Origin: Echinicola rosea
GTDB taxonomy: Bacteria > Bacteroidota > Bacteroidia > Cytophagales > Cyclobacteriaceae
Length of the DNA: 64,000 nt
Reading direction: 5' to 3'
NCBI RefSeq assembly: GCF_005281475.1
Contig: NZ_CP040106.1
Span: 4,864,501-4,928,500 of the forward strand
Made by a program: the position numbers and the translations under genes. Below are positions 1 to 9,340 of the stretch, piece by piece. A model generated the notes under the pieces. That model worked only from the letters and a program-made list of their open reading frames with translations. It did not search any database and was not told the DNA's origin. Each line of letters starts with the position of its first letter. The stretch's first letter is position 1.

Positions 1-214
1 TTTTGGTTTGATTGATTTTCTCTAAAAGTACTGCGGTATCATAAGGCGGCTTGGATACCCCCTCCTGGTTCCAAGTCTCTGACATATCCTTCCCTATCAA
101 TTCCGAAATTTCAGGATCTTCCAATGATTCAAACAATTCGTCTAACTCATCTGGAGAGCACTCACCAATTACATATCTATTCCATAAGGATAAAAACCGT
201 TCTTTCTTATTCAA
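1..214 (-). CDS. FecR-family anti-sigma factor, N-terminal part (runs off window)
   Basis: Read on the minus strand this stretch is open for 71 codons to the window edge. It begins at a TTG (212-214), because an in-frame stop lies seven codons upstream and no ATG intervenes. The product starts LNKKERFLSLWNRY and continues VIGECSPDELDELFE, which is the short helical N-terminal region of FecR-type anti-sigma factors. These proteins sit in the inner membrane, hold an ECF sigma factor and respond to a TonB-dependent receptor. It lies about 217 bp downstream of an ECF sigma gene on the same strand, the standard pairing in Bacteroidota. The membrane segment and periplasmic FecR domain lie outside the window. 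The TTG start is inferred; the family assignment rests on the N-terminus and the neighbour. Confidence 0.72.
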   Translation of the reverse strand, partial: MNKKERFLSLWNRYVIGECSPDELDELFESLEDPEISELIGKDMSETWNQEGVSKPPYDTAVLLEKINQTK

Positions 215-431
215 CTTTTTACTGGTTACTTTTTAGGTAGGACGACTCTCAACCGACAAGAGGACTAGTGACCTGTCCATTTATTTTAAAAAAAATTAAG
301 TCCGCTCTTTCCTGCCAAAATAATAATGGCAAAATCCAAAAATCCAAAAGCCACTTTTCAGGCTAAGCAAAAAACAGGTGAATGGATTGGTTATGCAAAA
401 ACCATGGATCCACAATGTTACACTGACCAAA

Positions 432-980
432 TCAGAACAAATACAAATTCCTTTTCAAGGCTTTTTTCAACACTTTAAGTGCTTCCACCATGTGATTTCG
501 AACAGTGTTTTTGGATATATTTAACTTGAAAGCTATATCCTCGTAAGTGAGTCCCTGATTTCTACTCAGATCAAATACCAACCGCTGCTGGGCAGATAGG
601 TTTTCCTTTATTTTGGACAGATATCCTGTATTATCATCTTCCATATGGGGATTGAAAGTAGGTGTCAAATTCATTTTAATAGTCTCAGCCAATTTTTTAT
701 CCCTTGCTACCTTTCGAAGTACGTCAATGGATTTTCTCTTGACCATTGTAAAAAGATAACTATCAAAATTATCTACCTCTTTTAGTTTCCCCTTTTCTTG
801 CCAGATTTTAATGAAAATTTCTTGTACCAGATCTTCCGAAAGTGCCTTGTCTTTTAAATAAGTCTTCGCAAAGTGATAGACTCTATTATGGTACAATTCA
901 AATAAGACGCGGAAGGCTTCTTCATCACCATCGGCAACTGCTAAAAAGAAATCCCTCCTTTCATTCGAAAGACAAAGCAT
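432..980 (-). CDS. ECF sigma-70 family RNA polymerase sigma factor (FecI-like)
   Basis: A 182-residue protein of typical ECF sigma length. Region 2 covers about residues 22-90, with the ALSEDLVQEIFIKIW segment that contacts core polymerase and the -10 element. A helix-turn-helix region 4 covers about residues 125-172 (LTYEDIAFKLNISKNTVRNH). Such factors direct RNA polymerase to outer-membrane transport or polysaccharide-use genes once the cognate FecR protein releases them. The downstream gene on the same strand is the start of a FecR-like protein, so the two probably form one signalling unit whose receptor is outside the window. The ATG at 980 is followed directly by good sigma-2 sequence, and about 100 bp of AT-rich DNA upstream (981-1080) would hold the promoter. 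Confidence 0.92.
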   Translation of the reverse strand: MLCLSNERRDFFLAVADGDEEAFRVLFELYHNRVYHFAKTYLKDKALSEDLVQEIFIKIWQEKGKLKEVDNFDSYLFTMVKRKSIDVLRKVARDKKLAETIKMNLTPTFNPHMEDDNTGYLSKIKENLSAQQRLVFDLSRNQGLTYEDIAFKLNISKNTVRNHMVEALKVLKKALKRNLYLF

Positions 981-1080
981 ACTATTTCATTTACAAACAA
1001 ATTAAATACGAAACAAAATAATACATTTTTATTTCAAATCCATATTTTTTTATAAGTAATAATTTAACCTCATCATTAAC

Positions 1081-1271
1081 CTAGTGTCAAGTCAAACCTG
1101 CCTTTGCCGGCAGGCAGGCCTAAACCTACGTGTAATCCGGTGTGTCTTTTGGCCGATCCCTACGTTGCAAAAAGACTTCCTTAGCTGCGGCTAGGGGCGT
1201 TTTTTGCGCCTTGATCTCGTCCAAAATCCGCTACCGTCTTACCCGTCATTTAAGCGTTGACTTGACACTAG
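1081..1271. mobile_element. M1 element copy 1, MITE-like, 15-bp terminal inverted repeats
   Basis: A 191-bp non-coding segment bounded by perfect 15-bp inverted repeats (CTAGTGTCAAGTCAA at the left, its reverse complement at the right). Related copies are at 22291-22458 and 37358-37546, the latter two in opposite orientation to this one. The interior has a small GC-rich hairpin (GCCTTTGCCGGCAGGC) and conserved blocks such as ATGACGGGTAAG. There is no transposase ORF, so it would have to be moved in trans. Its right end overlaps the TAG stop codon of the downstream cytochrome gene. No unambiguous target duplication was seen. Confidence 0.75.
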
Positions 1272-3400
1272 TCCAGCACCACCTCATCCACAAATACCCA
1301 AGCCTTGTCTCCTGCTCCACGGTGCCATGGAGGTAGTTTGTTCAAGGGGATAAGCTGCAGCCTGATTTTTTGGTAGTTTCCTGCAGGCATAGGAAATATT
1401 TTTTGGTCCATTCTGCTTTTATCAAGTTTCGAAGGAATGGATGGAGTTTCTGTATATACGGTCTCCCAACTATTTTTTCCTTCACGAACAGCCGATACTA
1501 TCACTTTAGCAGGCGGGAAAATATAAGCTCCCTCTTGATACAATAAACTGACTGCCAACTGATTTACCTTATCCCCATCAAACTCCATGGTCAGATCGAA
1601 TGGTTCGTCCTTGAAACCCAACCAGCCTCCGGAGGTGTAGGTTTCTCCACCTTTTTTCAGGTCAAATAGTGTTTCCTTACCATTTCCAGCATACTGTTTT
1701 GCAGGAAGGTTTTTCAAGTGCGCCTCATTGGGAAGTACCCCTACACTATAAAAAGTCCCTAAAGCGGGCTCACTGCTCTTCCAACCTTCTGCCAGGGCAA
1801 TAGCCTTGAGCTGTCCCGTTTGGCTCATGGTGATGGGGCCTTCATAAAGGGGACTCGAAGCACTGTCCGGCTCCGAACCATCCAAGGTATACCGTAACTC
1901 CACCGAACCAATAGGATGCTTCAGAATGATTTGTTGTGGTCCTTTGGCAATCGGCTTGTCGAGAACTACTTCCGGTGGGTTCAACTGATATACGACCCCA
2001 TCTCCTACAAATCCCCATTCGAAGGTCACTCCTGCCAACTTCTCCTGATAAGCCGCTGCATCCTTGTCACCCAATCCTGTATTCCAAAGATTCACCAACT
2101 CCAAAGAAGCAATACCTTTAAACACTTCAAAAACAGTCGGTTCCAGGGAATTCCCGGCAATGGATAACCGTTTTAAACTGGGCAAAACCTTTAGTACTTC
2201 CAGCTGCTCAGCATTGACACCTGAGAAATTAAGTTTGAGATCTTCCAACTGCTCAAAATCTGCTAGCCACGACAGCGGAACATCTTCCAGTGGCATTTGA
2301 TTTAAATTGATGCTCACGACTTGCTGGCTGATGGCCGCTAGCTCACTCAGCGATTCAGGATCAAAGGCTTTTGCACCAAAATAAGATACCTCTAAGGCTG
2401 CAGCGCCTGGAAATAAGGGTGCTACCAATCTATAATGGTTGTTCAATTCGGCTATTTCTTTGGGATCCGCCTCGGGAAAATCATAGGGATTTTCCTTTTT
2501 CAGCTGCAAGCTGGCCAGTTCATAAAGTGGATTTTCCTCTCCCCCTTCCATTACTTTTTGACTAAAACTCGCTCCACCTTTTACCCATAACCGTAATATT
2601 TCCAATTCCTCCGGAGTGAGCTGTGCCTTGCCTTTCGGAGGCATGTGTTTCTTTTCTTCCTTGGGCAACATGAGGCGGTGGACCAGTAAGGACTTTTCCC
2701 AATTGGTGCTATCAAATAAGGTCCCTGATTCCCCACCTTTACGGATGAATGCCACTTCATCCAGCCTCAGCTCCCCTTTACTTTTGCTGGCCTGGTGACA
2801 ATTGACACATTTCTGCTCTAAAATGGGTTTTACCAAATGCTGGAACACTTCGGCATCTTCCAAGCTCACCTGGGCGGCTTCTTCCGTCCGAAGAGGAGCC
2901 ATCAGGAAGTCGCTTCCATGGGTCAGGTCAGCTCCCAAATGTCCTGCTCCAATCAACAGAAAGAGCATTATCAAGCCAATTGGCTTGACAGTTTTTGGCC
3001 ACTGGTCCATCGTAAAGTACATCAGTATCCCCAAAAAATAAACCGCTACCCCCAGCCATTTGTGCAAGGTCAAATTGTCCCCTTCATAGCCTTCTTCCTG
3101 GCTAAGCACCCAGCCACTGAGCACCGCTATTCCTGCAAAAAACACCGCAAACAACAGCGCCCATTTCGTAATCTTTCTCTGATAGGCTTCCGGCATGATC
3201 CCCGGCACAAGCATAAACGCCAAAGCCACTAGCATCAGCACGATTGGAAAATGCAGTACCAAAGGGTGGCTCCTCCCTAGCACCTGCAGCAAGGCCGGTA
3301 CCATCAACCGATCACCAGCCAAAAAGAAAATGAGAATAAAGCCAGTGAAAACGATCAACGCATTTTCGATCCAGCCCCGGAGCTTACTTTTTATGTTCAT
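1268..3400 (-). CDS. Membrane-anchored c-type cytochrome with DUF2231-like, LRR-like and chitobiase-like C-terminal regions
   Basis: A 710-residue protein. Residues 10-160 hold about five hydrophobic helices resembling DUF2231-type membrane regions. They are followed by a planctomycete-type cytochrome C domain with one heme-binding motif, C198-VN-C201-H202, in VKPILEQKCVNCHQ, and the usual LRLD and HMPP motifs. Residues about 330-450 contain leucine-rich segments (LPSLKRLSIAGNSLE). Residues about 480-560 carry the YTLDGSEPD motif of chitobiase C-terminal-type beta domains. It is the last gene of a minus-strand set with DUF1501 and DUF1553 proteins. Such trios are common in Planctomycetes and Bacteroidota and are thought to work in periplasmic oxidation or breakdown of glycans, but the reaction is unknown. 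The final codon and stop overlap the M1 repeat end. Confidence 0.85.
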   Translation of the reverse strand: MNIKSKLRGWIENALIVFTGFILIFFLAGDRLMVPALLQVLGRSHPLVLHFPIVLMLVALAFMLVPGIMPEAYQRKITKWALLFAVFFAGIAVLSGWVLSQEEGYEGDNLTLHKWLGVAVYFLGILMYFTMDQWPKTVKPIGLIMLFLLIGAGHLGADLTHGSDFLMAPLRTEEAAQVSLEDAEVFQHLVKPILEQKCVNCHQASKSKGELRLDEVAFIRKGGESGTLFDSTNWEKSLLVHRLMLPKEEKKHMPPKGKAQLTPEELEILRLWVKGGASFSQKVMEGGEENPLYELASLQLKKENPYDFPEADPKEIAELNNHYRLVAPLFPGAAALEVSYFGAKAFDPESLSELAAISQQVVSINLNQMPLEDVPLSWLADFEQLEDLKLNFSGVNAEQLEVLKVLPSLKRLSIAGNSLEPTVFEVFKGIASLELVNLWNTGLGDKDAAAYQEKLAGVTFEWGFVGDGVVYQLNPPEVVLDKPIAKGPQQIILKHPIGSVELRYTLDGSEPDSASSPLYEGPITMSQTGQLKAIALAEGWKSSEPALGTFYSVGVLPNEAHLKNLPAKQYAGNGKETLFDLKKGGETYTSGGWLGFKDEPFDLTMEFDGDKVNQLAVSLLYQEGAYIFPPAKVIVSAVREGKNSWETVYTETPSIPSKLDKSRMDQKIFPMPAGNYQKIRLQLIPLNKLPPWHRGAGDKAWVFVDEVVLD

Positions 3401-3574
3401 GAATGTTTATTTCGTCTTATTTGCAGCATCTGATTACCCCCCGAACAGCCTTTTGCACTTCCCTGATTAGTGTTGACAGGATTAATATTAGTTTTCATTA
3501 TCAATTATTGTAATCGCTCGTCATTTACTAAAATCCTATTGTGTTTCTCTCTGCTCCAAAATAACCCCACCTGA

Positions 3575-3596
3575 CCTCCCCGCCGTGGCGGGGAGG
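3575..3596. other. GC-rich hairpin in the gap between two operon genes
   Basis: Perfect inverted repeat with 10-bp arms (CCTCCCCGCC / GGCGGGGAGG) and a 2-base loop, in the 232-bp gap between the DUF1501 gene and the downstream cytochrome gene. There is no T-run after it on the minus strand, so it does not look like an intrinsic terminator. It may be an mRNA stability hairpin or a small repetitive palindrome. Confidence 0.5.
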
Positions 3597-3632
3597 ATTT
3601 GTCTTATATCTCAAGTCTCATATCTCAATGGC

Positions 3633-5087
3633 TCATACCAAAATATCCTTCACCACCTTGCCATGCACATCGGTCAGACGGTACCTTCTGCCAAGGTGCT
3701 TATAGGTGAGGCGCTCGTGATCTATCCCCATCAAATGCATGACGGTCGCCTGGAAATCGTGAACATGTACAGGGTCTTTGGTGATGTTGTAGCCAAAATC
3801 ATCCGTTTCACCATACACCATCCCCGACTTCACACCACCACCGGCCATCCAAATGGAAAATGCACGTGGATGATGATCCCTGCCATAGTTATCGGCAGAC
3901 ATCTTTCCTTGACAGTAATTGGTCCGACCGAACTCTCCTCCCCAAATCACCAAGGTTTCGTCCAACAATCCCCGCTGTTTCAAATCGGTGATCAAAGCAG
4001 CTGAGGCCTGATCGACGTCTTTGGCCTGACCGGCCATTTCATTGGGCAAATTGCCATGTTGGTCCCAGCCCTGATGGTAAAGCTGTACGAAGCGCACACC
4101 ATTTTCGGAAAGTTTTCTGGCCAGCAGGCAGTTGGCAGCATACGTACCGGGAACCAAGCATTCTGGGCCATATAGCTTGATGATGCTGTCGGGTTCTTTG
4201 GACACATCAGTTACTTCCGGCACGGCCGTTTGCATCCTGAAGGCCATTTCATATTGCTGGATCTTCGCTTGGATCTCAGGATCACCAAACTGCTCAAAAT
4301 TCATATGATTCAGAGCAGCGATCTGGTCAAGCATGCGCCTTCTGTCGGTTCTTTTCATGCCATCAGGATCGCCAAGGTACAGTACCGGATCTTCCGAATT
4401 GGAAAACTGCACACCTTGGTGGACGGCATCAAGGAAGCCATTGGACCAAAGCTTGGAATAGACACCTTGGCCGTTGCCTTTTCCTCTGCTGAGCAGCACG
4501 CAAAATGCCGGGAGGTTGTTGTTTTCACTTCCCAGTCCATAACTCATCCAGGATCCCATACTGGGTCGATTGCCCACTTGCGCTCCTGTCTGGAAAAATG
4601 TCAGGGCAGGATCATGGTTGATGGCTTCTGTATGCATGGATTTTACAATGCAGATGTCATCCACCACTTTTGCAGTGTGGGGAAAAAGATCGCTCACCCA
4701 GGCCCGCGCTTCTCCATACTGCTGAAAACCATAATACGAACCCACTAATGGAAAACTACTTTGGCCAGCGGTCATCCCTGTGAGGCGTTGGCCTTGGCGG
4801 ATGCTTTCCGGCAGGTCCTCCCCCATTCGCTCTTTTAGCATGGGTTTGTAATCAAATGACTCCAACTGGCTAGGAGCACCGTTTTGAAAGAGGTAAATGA
4901 CCCGCTTTGCTTTTGGAGCAAAATGGGGCAAGGCCGCCATGATTTCATCTTCAGCAGAAGATTTGCCCGAAAACAGGTCGGGAATCAACAGTGACCCCAA
5001 TGCCATGCTTCCCACGCCCAAACTCAGTTGGGACAGGAATTTCCTCCGATTTTGATTTAGTCCGTGCTCTAGCAGTTCCTTTTCCAT
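3633..5087 (-). CDS. DUF1501 domain-containing protein, Tat-exported
   Basis: A 484-residue protein. The N-terminus NRRKFLSQLSLGVG has a twin-arginine pair at R14-R15 followed by a hydrophobic stretch, indicating folded export through the Tat pathway. The rest matches DUF1501 proteins, which belong to the alkaline-phosphatase/sulfatase-like fold: FQNGAPSQLESFDYKP near the start, DQHGNLPNEM and GEFGRTNYCQGK in the middle, and GRDHHPRAFSIWMAGGG late. DUF1501 genes almost always sit beside PSCyt1/DUF1549/DUF1553 genes, as here: the DUF1553 gene ends one base before this gene begins, so the two are surely co-transcribed. No substrate is established for the family. The proximity of fucosidase and sulfatase genes makes a role in glycan breakdown plausible but unproven. 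Confidence 0.92.
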   Translation of the reverse strand: MEKELLEHGLNQNRRKFLSQLSLGVGSMALGSLLIPDLFSGKSSAEDEIMAALPHFAPKAKRVIYLFQNGAPSQLESFDYKPMLKERMGEDLPESIRQGQRLTGMTAGQSSFPLVGSYYGFQQYGEARAWVSDLFPHTAKVVDDICIVKSMHTEAINHDPALTFFQTGAQVGNRPSMGSWMSYGLGSENNNLPAFCVLLSRGKGNGQGVYSKLWSNGFLDAVHQGVQFSNSEDPVLYLGDPDGMKRTDRRRMLDQIAALNHMNFEQFGDPEIQAKIQQYEMAFRMQTAVPEVTDVSKEPDSIIKLYGPECLVPGTYAANCLLARKLSENGVRFVQLYHQGWDQHGNLPNEMAGQAKDVDQASAALITDLKQRGLLDETLVIWGGEFGRTNYCQGKMSADNYGRDHHPRAFSIWMAGGGVKSGMVYGETDDFGYNITKDPVHVHDFQATVMHLMGIDHERLTYKHLGRRYRLTDVHGKVVKDILV

Positions 5088-5088
5088 A

Positions 5089-7422
5089 TCATATTTTTGT
5101 AATCGTTTCTTCCAAATTATATAAGGTCACGATGACTTGCATCATGGCGGCTGCGTTGGCGGTCATGGCCGTTTCTTTCAGCGGTTTTTCTCCCACTTCC
5201 AGCGTAAGATCTATCTGCTCAGGCTGCGCCTCAAACCGGGCTTTTTCCTCCTCAAAATAGGCCATTAACAAAGCTGATTCATTCGGTTTGGCATCTCGGC
5301 AAACCACCTTCCTGAAGGCCCAGTTGATTGCTTCTTGGACTTCCATCCCTTGGTGTTCTATCTCTGTGGCCAAAACGCGGGACGCTTCCAGCACAAAGGG
5401 ATCATTCAACATCACCAACGCCTGCAAAGGTGTATTAGTCCGTCCACGGGTGACTTCGCAGCGGTCCCGGTTGCTGGCATCAAAAATGATGGACTTCGGC
5501 GGCGGCACGGTCAACTTGATAAAATGGTACAAACCCCTGCGATAAAGGTCATTTCCTTTATCCTGTTCATATTTGGCCAGTGATCCCCTCCCGGAGGTCG
5601 CCGCTTCCCACAGCCCATCTGGTTGATAAGGTTTGATGCTTGGGCCTCCAATCTCCTTATTGAGCAATCCGCTGCTCGCAAGCACCAAATCCTGGATACT
5701 CTCGGCAGTCAATCGCAGTCGGGGTGCCCGTGCCAAATAGAGGTTTTCTGGATCTTTGGAATACGCTTTTTCTTTTATTTCAGCACTTTGCCTATAAGTC
5801 GCCGACATATAAATTTGCTTTAGCAATCGCTTGATGTCCCAACCGTTTCCCATAAAATCCACCGCCAGCCAATCCAACAATTCCGGATGGGTAGGAAGGT
5901 CTCCCTGCATGCCAAAATCCCCAGCGGACTTCACAATTCCCTGCCCAAATATCTCCTGCCATAGCAAATTGACAAACACCCGGGCGGTCAAGGGATTTTC
6001 AGGATTTGTTGTCCATTCTGCTAAGCCTAGCCTGTCTTTCGAATAATCTTCTCCAAAGGCCATGACCGACGGAGGCGTATTTGGCTGTACCTGTTTGGTG
6101 GGGGCATCATACACCCCCCGATCCAATATGTAGGTCTTTCGTAAAGTATCCAGCTCATCCATCACTGAAACCATCACTTTGCTGGTGTCTTGGTGATTGA
6201 GATAGCTCAGCACCCCACCTGCACTTATATCGTCTTGGTCAATCCACAGAATGGGTGTTTTGGCAGGGACACTCCGTGCCACATCTCCTTCAAAACCCTT
6301 TTCGGGTGTATTGTTAAAAAAGGCATATAACTGAAAGTAATTTTCTTGCGAAAAGGGATCGTACTTATGGTCGTGACACTGGGCACATTCCATGGTGATG
6401 CCCAAGATACCTTTGGAAAACGTATTGGTCTTGTCGAGGACATACTCCACCCGGTATTCTTCATTGATCACTCCGCCTTCTTCGGTGTATTTATGATTTC
6501 GGTTAAAAGCCGTGGCCAAAATCTGCTCTTTGGTGGCATTGGGCAGCATATCACCTGCAAGCTGCCAAGTGATGAACTGGTCATAGGGCATATTAGCGTT
6601 CAATGCATGGATCACCCAGTCCCGATAAGGCCATTGAGAGCGGTATTCATCGTCTTGATAGCCGTAGCTATCGGAATAGCGAGACACATCCATCCAAAGC
6701 ACGGCCAACTTCTCTCCATAAGACTCTTTTGCCAATAGCTCGTCGATCAGGCGCTCATAGCCCTGCTCGTCCATATCTGCATACCGCTCCATCAAGTCGA
6801 TAGCTGGAGGCAAACCGGTAATGTCCAAGCTCAGCCGCTTGATCAGTGTCTGGGCATCGGCTGCTGCATTGGGCGAAAGGCCCTTCTCCGCCATTTTGGC
6901 CAAGGTAAACTGATCGATAGCATTGCTCGTCCAATCAGTCGCAGGGGGTAGATCGGCTTTTTGGGGTGGCACAAAGGCCCAATGCGGTTCGTATTTTGCT
7001 CCTTGCTCAATCCACTGCTTGATAATCGCGACCTCAGAAGGCTCCAATTTGAGATTGGAAGATGGAGGCGGCATTTGCTCGGCAGGGTCTTCTGAGGTGA
7101 TTTTCAAAAAAGCCAAGGATTCATATGGCTTGCCAGGTACAATCACATGCTGTGAAGGCTGGTCTTTCAGTGCGGCATAAGCTCCTTCTTCGGTATCCAG
7201 CCTAAGTCCCGATTCCCGCTTATTGGCATCCGGACCATGACAGGCAAAGCACTTGTCCGAAAGTATGGGACGCACATGAAAGTTATAGCTGATCTGGTCA
7301 GATGCCTTGAGTTGCTTTCCTCCATTATCAGGTGATTGACAGGACATCATTGCCCCTATCAATGCTGAAAATAGCATGATAGACTGGAGGTGTAAGCGCA
7401 TCAATAAATATTTTGGTCTCAT
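5089..7422 (-). CDS. PSD1 / planctomycete cytochrome C (PSCyt1-DUF1549-DUF1553) lipoprotein
   Basis: A 777-residue protein and first gene of the trio. Residues 8-30 form a lipoprotein-type signal ending in MMSC, so it is probably anchored at C28. A PSCyt1 heme motif C58-FA-C61-H62 follows, with ESGLRLD and EQMPPPSS. DUF1549 covers roughly residues 165-370, including a second CxxCH (C346-AQ-C349-H350) followed by DHKYDPFSQ. DUF1553 covers roughly residues 470-740 (NPLTARVFVNLLWQEIFG and the CEVTRGRTNTPLQAL segment). Genes like this are used as markers of planctomycete-style degradation of complex or sulfated glycans, but the chemistry is not settled. The 7423-7650 region upstream is AT-rich and would hold the operon promoter. 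Confidence 0.92.
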   Translation of the reverse strand: MRPKYLLMRLHLQSIMLFSALIGAMMSCQSPDNGGKQLKASDQISYNFHVRPILSDKCFACHGPDANKRESGLRLDTEEGAYAALKDQPSQHVIVPGKPYESLAFLKITSEDPAEQMPPPSSNLKLEPSEVAIIKQWIEQGAKYEPHWAFVPPQKADLPPATDWTSNAIDQFTLAKMAEKGLSPNAAADAQTLIKRLSLDITGLPPAIDLMERYADMDEQGYERLIDELLAKESYGEKLAVLWMDVSRYSDSYGYQDDEYRSQWPYRDWVIHALNANMPYDQFITWQLAGDMLPNATKEQILATAFNRNHKYTEEGGVINEEYRVEYVLDKTNTFSKGILGITMECAQCHDHKYDPFSQENYFQLYAFFNNTPEKGFEGDVARSVPAKTPILWIDQDDISAGGVLSYLNHQDTSKVMVSVMDELDTLRKTYILDRGVYDAPTKQVQPNTPPSVMAFGEDYSKDRLGLAEWTTNPENPLTARVFVNLLWQEIFGQGIVKSAGDFGMQGDLPTHPELLDWLAVDFMGNGWDIKRLLKQIYMSATYRQSAEIKEKAYSKDPENLYLARAPRLRLTAESIQDLVLASSGLLNKEIGGPSIKPYQPDGLWEAATSGRGSLAKYEQDKGNDLYRRGLYHFIKLTVPPPKSIIFDASNRDRCEVTRGRTNTPLQALVMLNDPFVLEASRVLATEIEHQGMEVQEAINWAFRKVVCRDAKPNESALLMAYFEEEKARFEAQPEQIDLTLEVGEKPLKETAMTANAAAMMQVIVTLYNLEETITKI

Positions 7423-7650
7423 GACCTAATTTAATAAGAAAAATAGCACAACACCAATTAATTTATTAATAAAAACAAAAAAGTAAAAATAATGACTTAC
7501 ATAACCTTATCTTTTTAGATTATCATTAGGTATTTTCGATTCACGCAATACCTCGACAAACTGGAAATATGCGGAGGGTAGGTTTTACTTTTCCCCGTTC
7601 ATTTCGGCTACGCCCAGGGAACGGGAAAAAAGATCGGTTACAATTAATCC

Positions 7651-8168
7651 GTCATCGCGAACGCAGTGACAGCGGAGTGAAGGATCTCGTATTCCAAACA
7701 TGGGATCAATTCGTTATCCTTCTTTACCTTGCGGCAGACAGACCTGCTTGGGTTCAAGCAAGCTTACTTGGCTTCAGACAAGCTGCCGTATGATGGGGCT
7801 TTGCTAATTCTTAGTCATAGTGAGCCGCAGGCTCAACTTTAACCGTCCCTCAGTATAACTGAAGGGACAACCGGCGATATACCATAACGTCATCGCGAAC
7901 GCAGCAACAGCGGAGTGACGCGATCTCGTATTCCAAACATGGGATCAATTCGTTATCCTTCTTTACCTTGCGGCAGACAGACCTGCTTGGGTTCAAGCAA
8001 GCTTACTTGGCTTCAGACAAGCTGCCGTATGATGGGGCTTTGCTAATTCTTAGTCATAGTGAGCCGCAGGCTCAACTTTAACCGTCCCTCAGTATAACTG
8101 AAGGGACAACCGGCGATATACCATAACGTCATTCCGAACGCAGCGACAGCGGAGTGAAGCGATCCCAT
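7651..8168. repeat. R5 tandem direct repeat, two full units and a partial third
   Basis: The unit starting GTCATCGCGAACGCAG occurs at 7651, again at 7889 and in a truncated, diverged form at 8128, giving a period of 238-239 bp. The first two units are nearly identical through GAAGGGACAACCGG near their ends. A diverged single copy occurs at about 20448-20632. No ORF of quality lies inside. This stretch between 7423 and 8225 otherwise holds no recognisable gene. Confidence 0.85.
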
Positions 8169-8225
8169 ATTACCAACTACGGGATCGCTTCGTACTCTCT
8201 TTTACCAAACAAAAATTTGCTTTCC

Positions 8226-8870
8226 TTACACCTTTCTAAGCGCATCCGCAATGGAATCATCACCGCTGACAAGGTCAAAGGACTTTTGGATGGTTCGGTT
8301 GGTTTTCAAGACTTCCAGTACCGTTTGGGCTACATCTGCGCGGGGTATGGTGCTGCGATCAAGCTGTCCACCTGCATTGACTTTGCCTGTTCCGGGTTCA
8401 TTCAATAGGCCTCCGGGACGGATGATGGTATAATCCAGCGAACTCATCTCCAACATCCGATCGGCATAGTGCTTGGCCACGTAATAGGGTCGTAGGGAAT
8501 CATTCCAGTTCTCGCGATTATTTGCCTGAAGGGCACTGATCATCACAAAACGCTTGACGCCGGTCTTTTCGGCCGCTTCGATGCACTTCACGGCTCCGTC
8601 CAAGTCGATCAACAACGTCTTATCATCCCCAGTCTTACCACCCGACCCAGCCGTAAATACCACCGCATCAATTCCTTCCATGGCTTTAGCCAAATCCTCT
8701 ACAGGGCCTTCCAGGTCTGACAGTACGGTATCGACACTTCTCTCTTTTAAAGCCGCCACCTGCTCTTCCTTTCGGACCATGGCTACCGGTATAAAATCAT
8801 CGGCCTTTTGAAGGCTTTCTACAATCAAGTGCCCTATTTGTCCATTTGCTCCTATCACAAGTACTTTCAT
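8226..8870 (-). CDS. Atypical SDR / NAD(P)H-binding oxidoreductase (YwnB/HSCARG-like)
   Basis: A 214-residue Rossmann-fold protein. The N-terminal MKVLVIGANGQIG carries the glycine-rich nucleotide-binding motif at residues 7-13. A VVFTAGSG segment follows at mid-protein, and YYVAKHYAD supplies the Tyr-x-x-x-Lys pair used by short-chain dehydrogenases. The IIRPGGL motif near residue 150 is typical of the atypical SDR5-like group that includes YwnB and NmrA-like proteins, some of which sense redox state rather than catalyse. It appears to be a single gene: the R5 repeats lie downstream and a 470-bp intergenic region separates it from a divergent SDR gene. The substrate is unknown. Confidence 0.88.
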   Translation of the reverse strand: MKVLVIGANGQIGHLIVESLQKADDFIPVAMVRKEEQVAALKERSVDTVLSDLEGPVEDLAKAMEGIDAVVFTAGSGGKTGDDKTLLIDLDGAVKCIEAAEKTGVKRFVMISALQANNRENWNDSLRPYYVAKHYADRMLEMSSLDYTIIRPGGLLNEPGTGKVNAGGQLDRSTIPRADVAQTVLEVLKTNRTIQKSFDLVSGDDSIADALRKV

Positions 8871-9260
8871 TGCATGTGTATTTTTGGTTGAACATTAAGT
8901 TAATTTTGATTATCCGCTTTTTTGCCAATAGCAACGTTTCTCACGGATTTCTCAGACTATTATAGATATTGCACTCAAAATCCATGCTTAGCTGGGCAAG
9001 CTGTGGGACATTCTTTTTTTAAGTAATACTATAATGACATCATACCAGATGTACATTATGGCAAGGAGATCATGAAGGCTCCAAAATAAATAGCGACATG
9101 AATACTTAAAGGCTGAAAGGATTGTGGATACAATGGTTTGGAGTGGCAGGTTGATGATACATGGATATTCTTGTCCCAATATTCCCAAAGCCCACTGAGC
9201 GTAGCGGAAGAGGAAGCGAGGGTGACGCGGTAACTTTTTTTACATGGGCAGAACTATTTT

Positions 9261-9307
9261 GGAACTATCGTTCCAGTATCATGGTTTCAAAATGGAACGA
9301 TCGTTCT
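9261..9307. promoter_or_regulatory. Paired palindromic operators, probable TetR-family binding sites
   Basis: Two 14-bp palindromes, GGAACTATCGTTCC at 9261-9274 and GGAACGATCGTTCT at 9294-9307, share the form GGAACnATCGTTCy and are centred 33 bp apart, about three helical turns. They lie 34-80 bp upstream of the SDR start at 9341, in the promoter position. The only regulator nearby is the TetR gene at 10196, and TetR dimers commonly bind such sites. The palindromes are seen directly; the regulator assignment is inference. Confidence 0.7.
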
Positions 9308-9340
9308 AAATAAATTTTTAACACAATAAACACAAGATTT

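Noticed and set aside
51..236. Plus-strand ORF of 61 codons at the window start
   Set aside because: It lies opposite the FecR-like coding frame, has low-complexity Ser/Asn composition and no family; the minus-strand frame makes better protein.
8988..9188. Minus-strand ORF of 66 codons upstream of the SDR gene
   Set aside because: No recognisable family, hydrophobic and compositionally odd, and it lies in the regulatory gap with no ribosome binding site.
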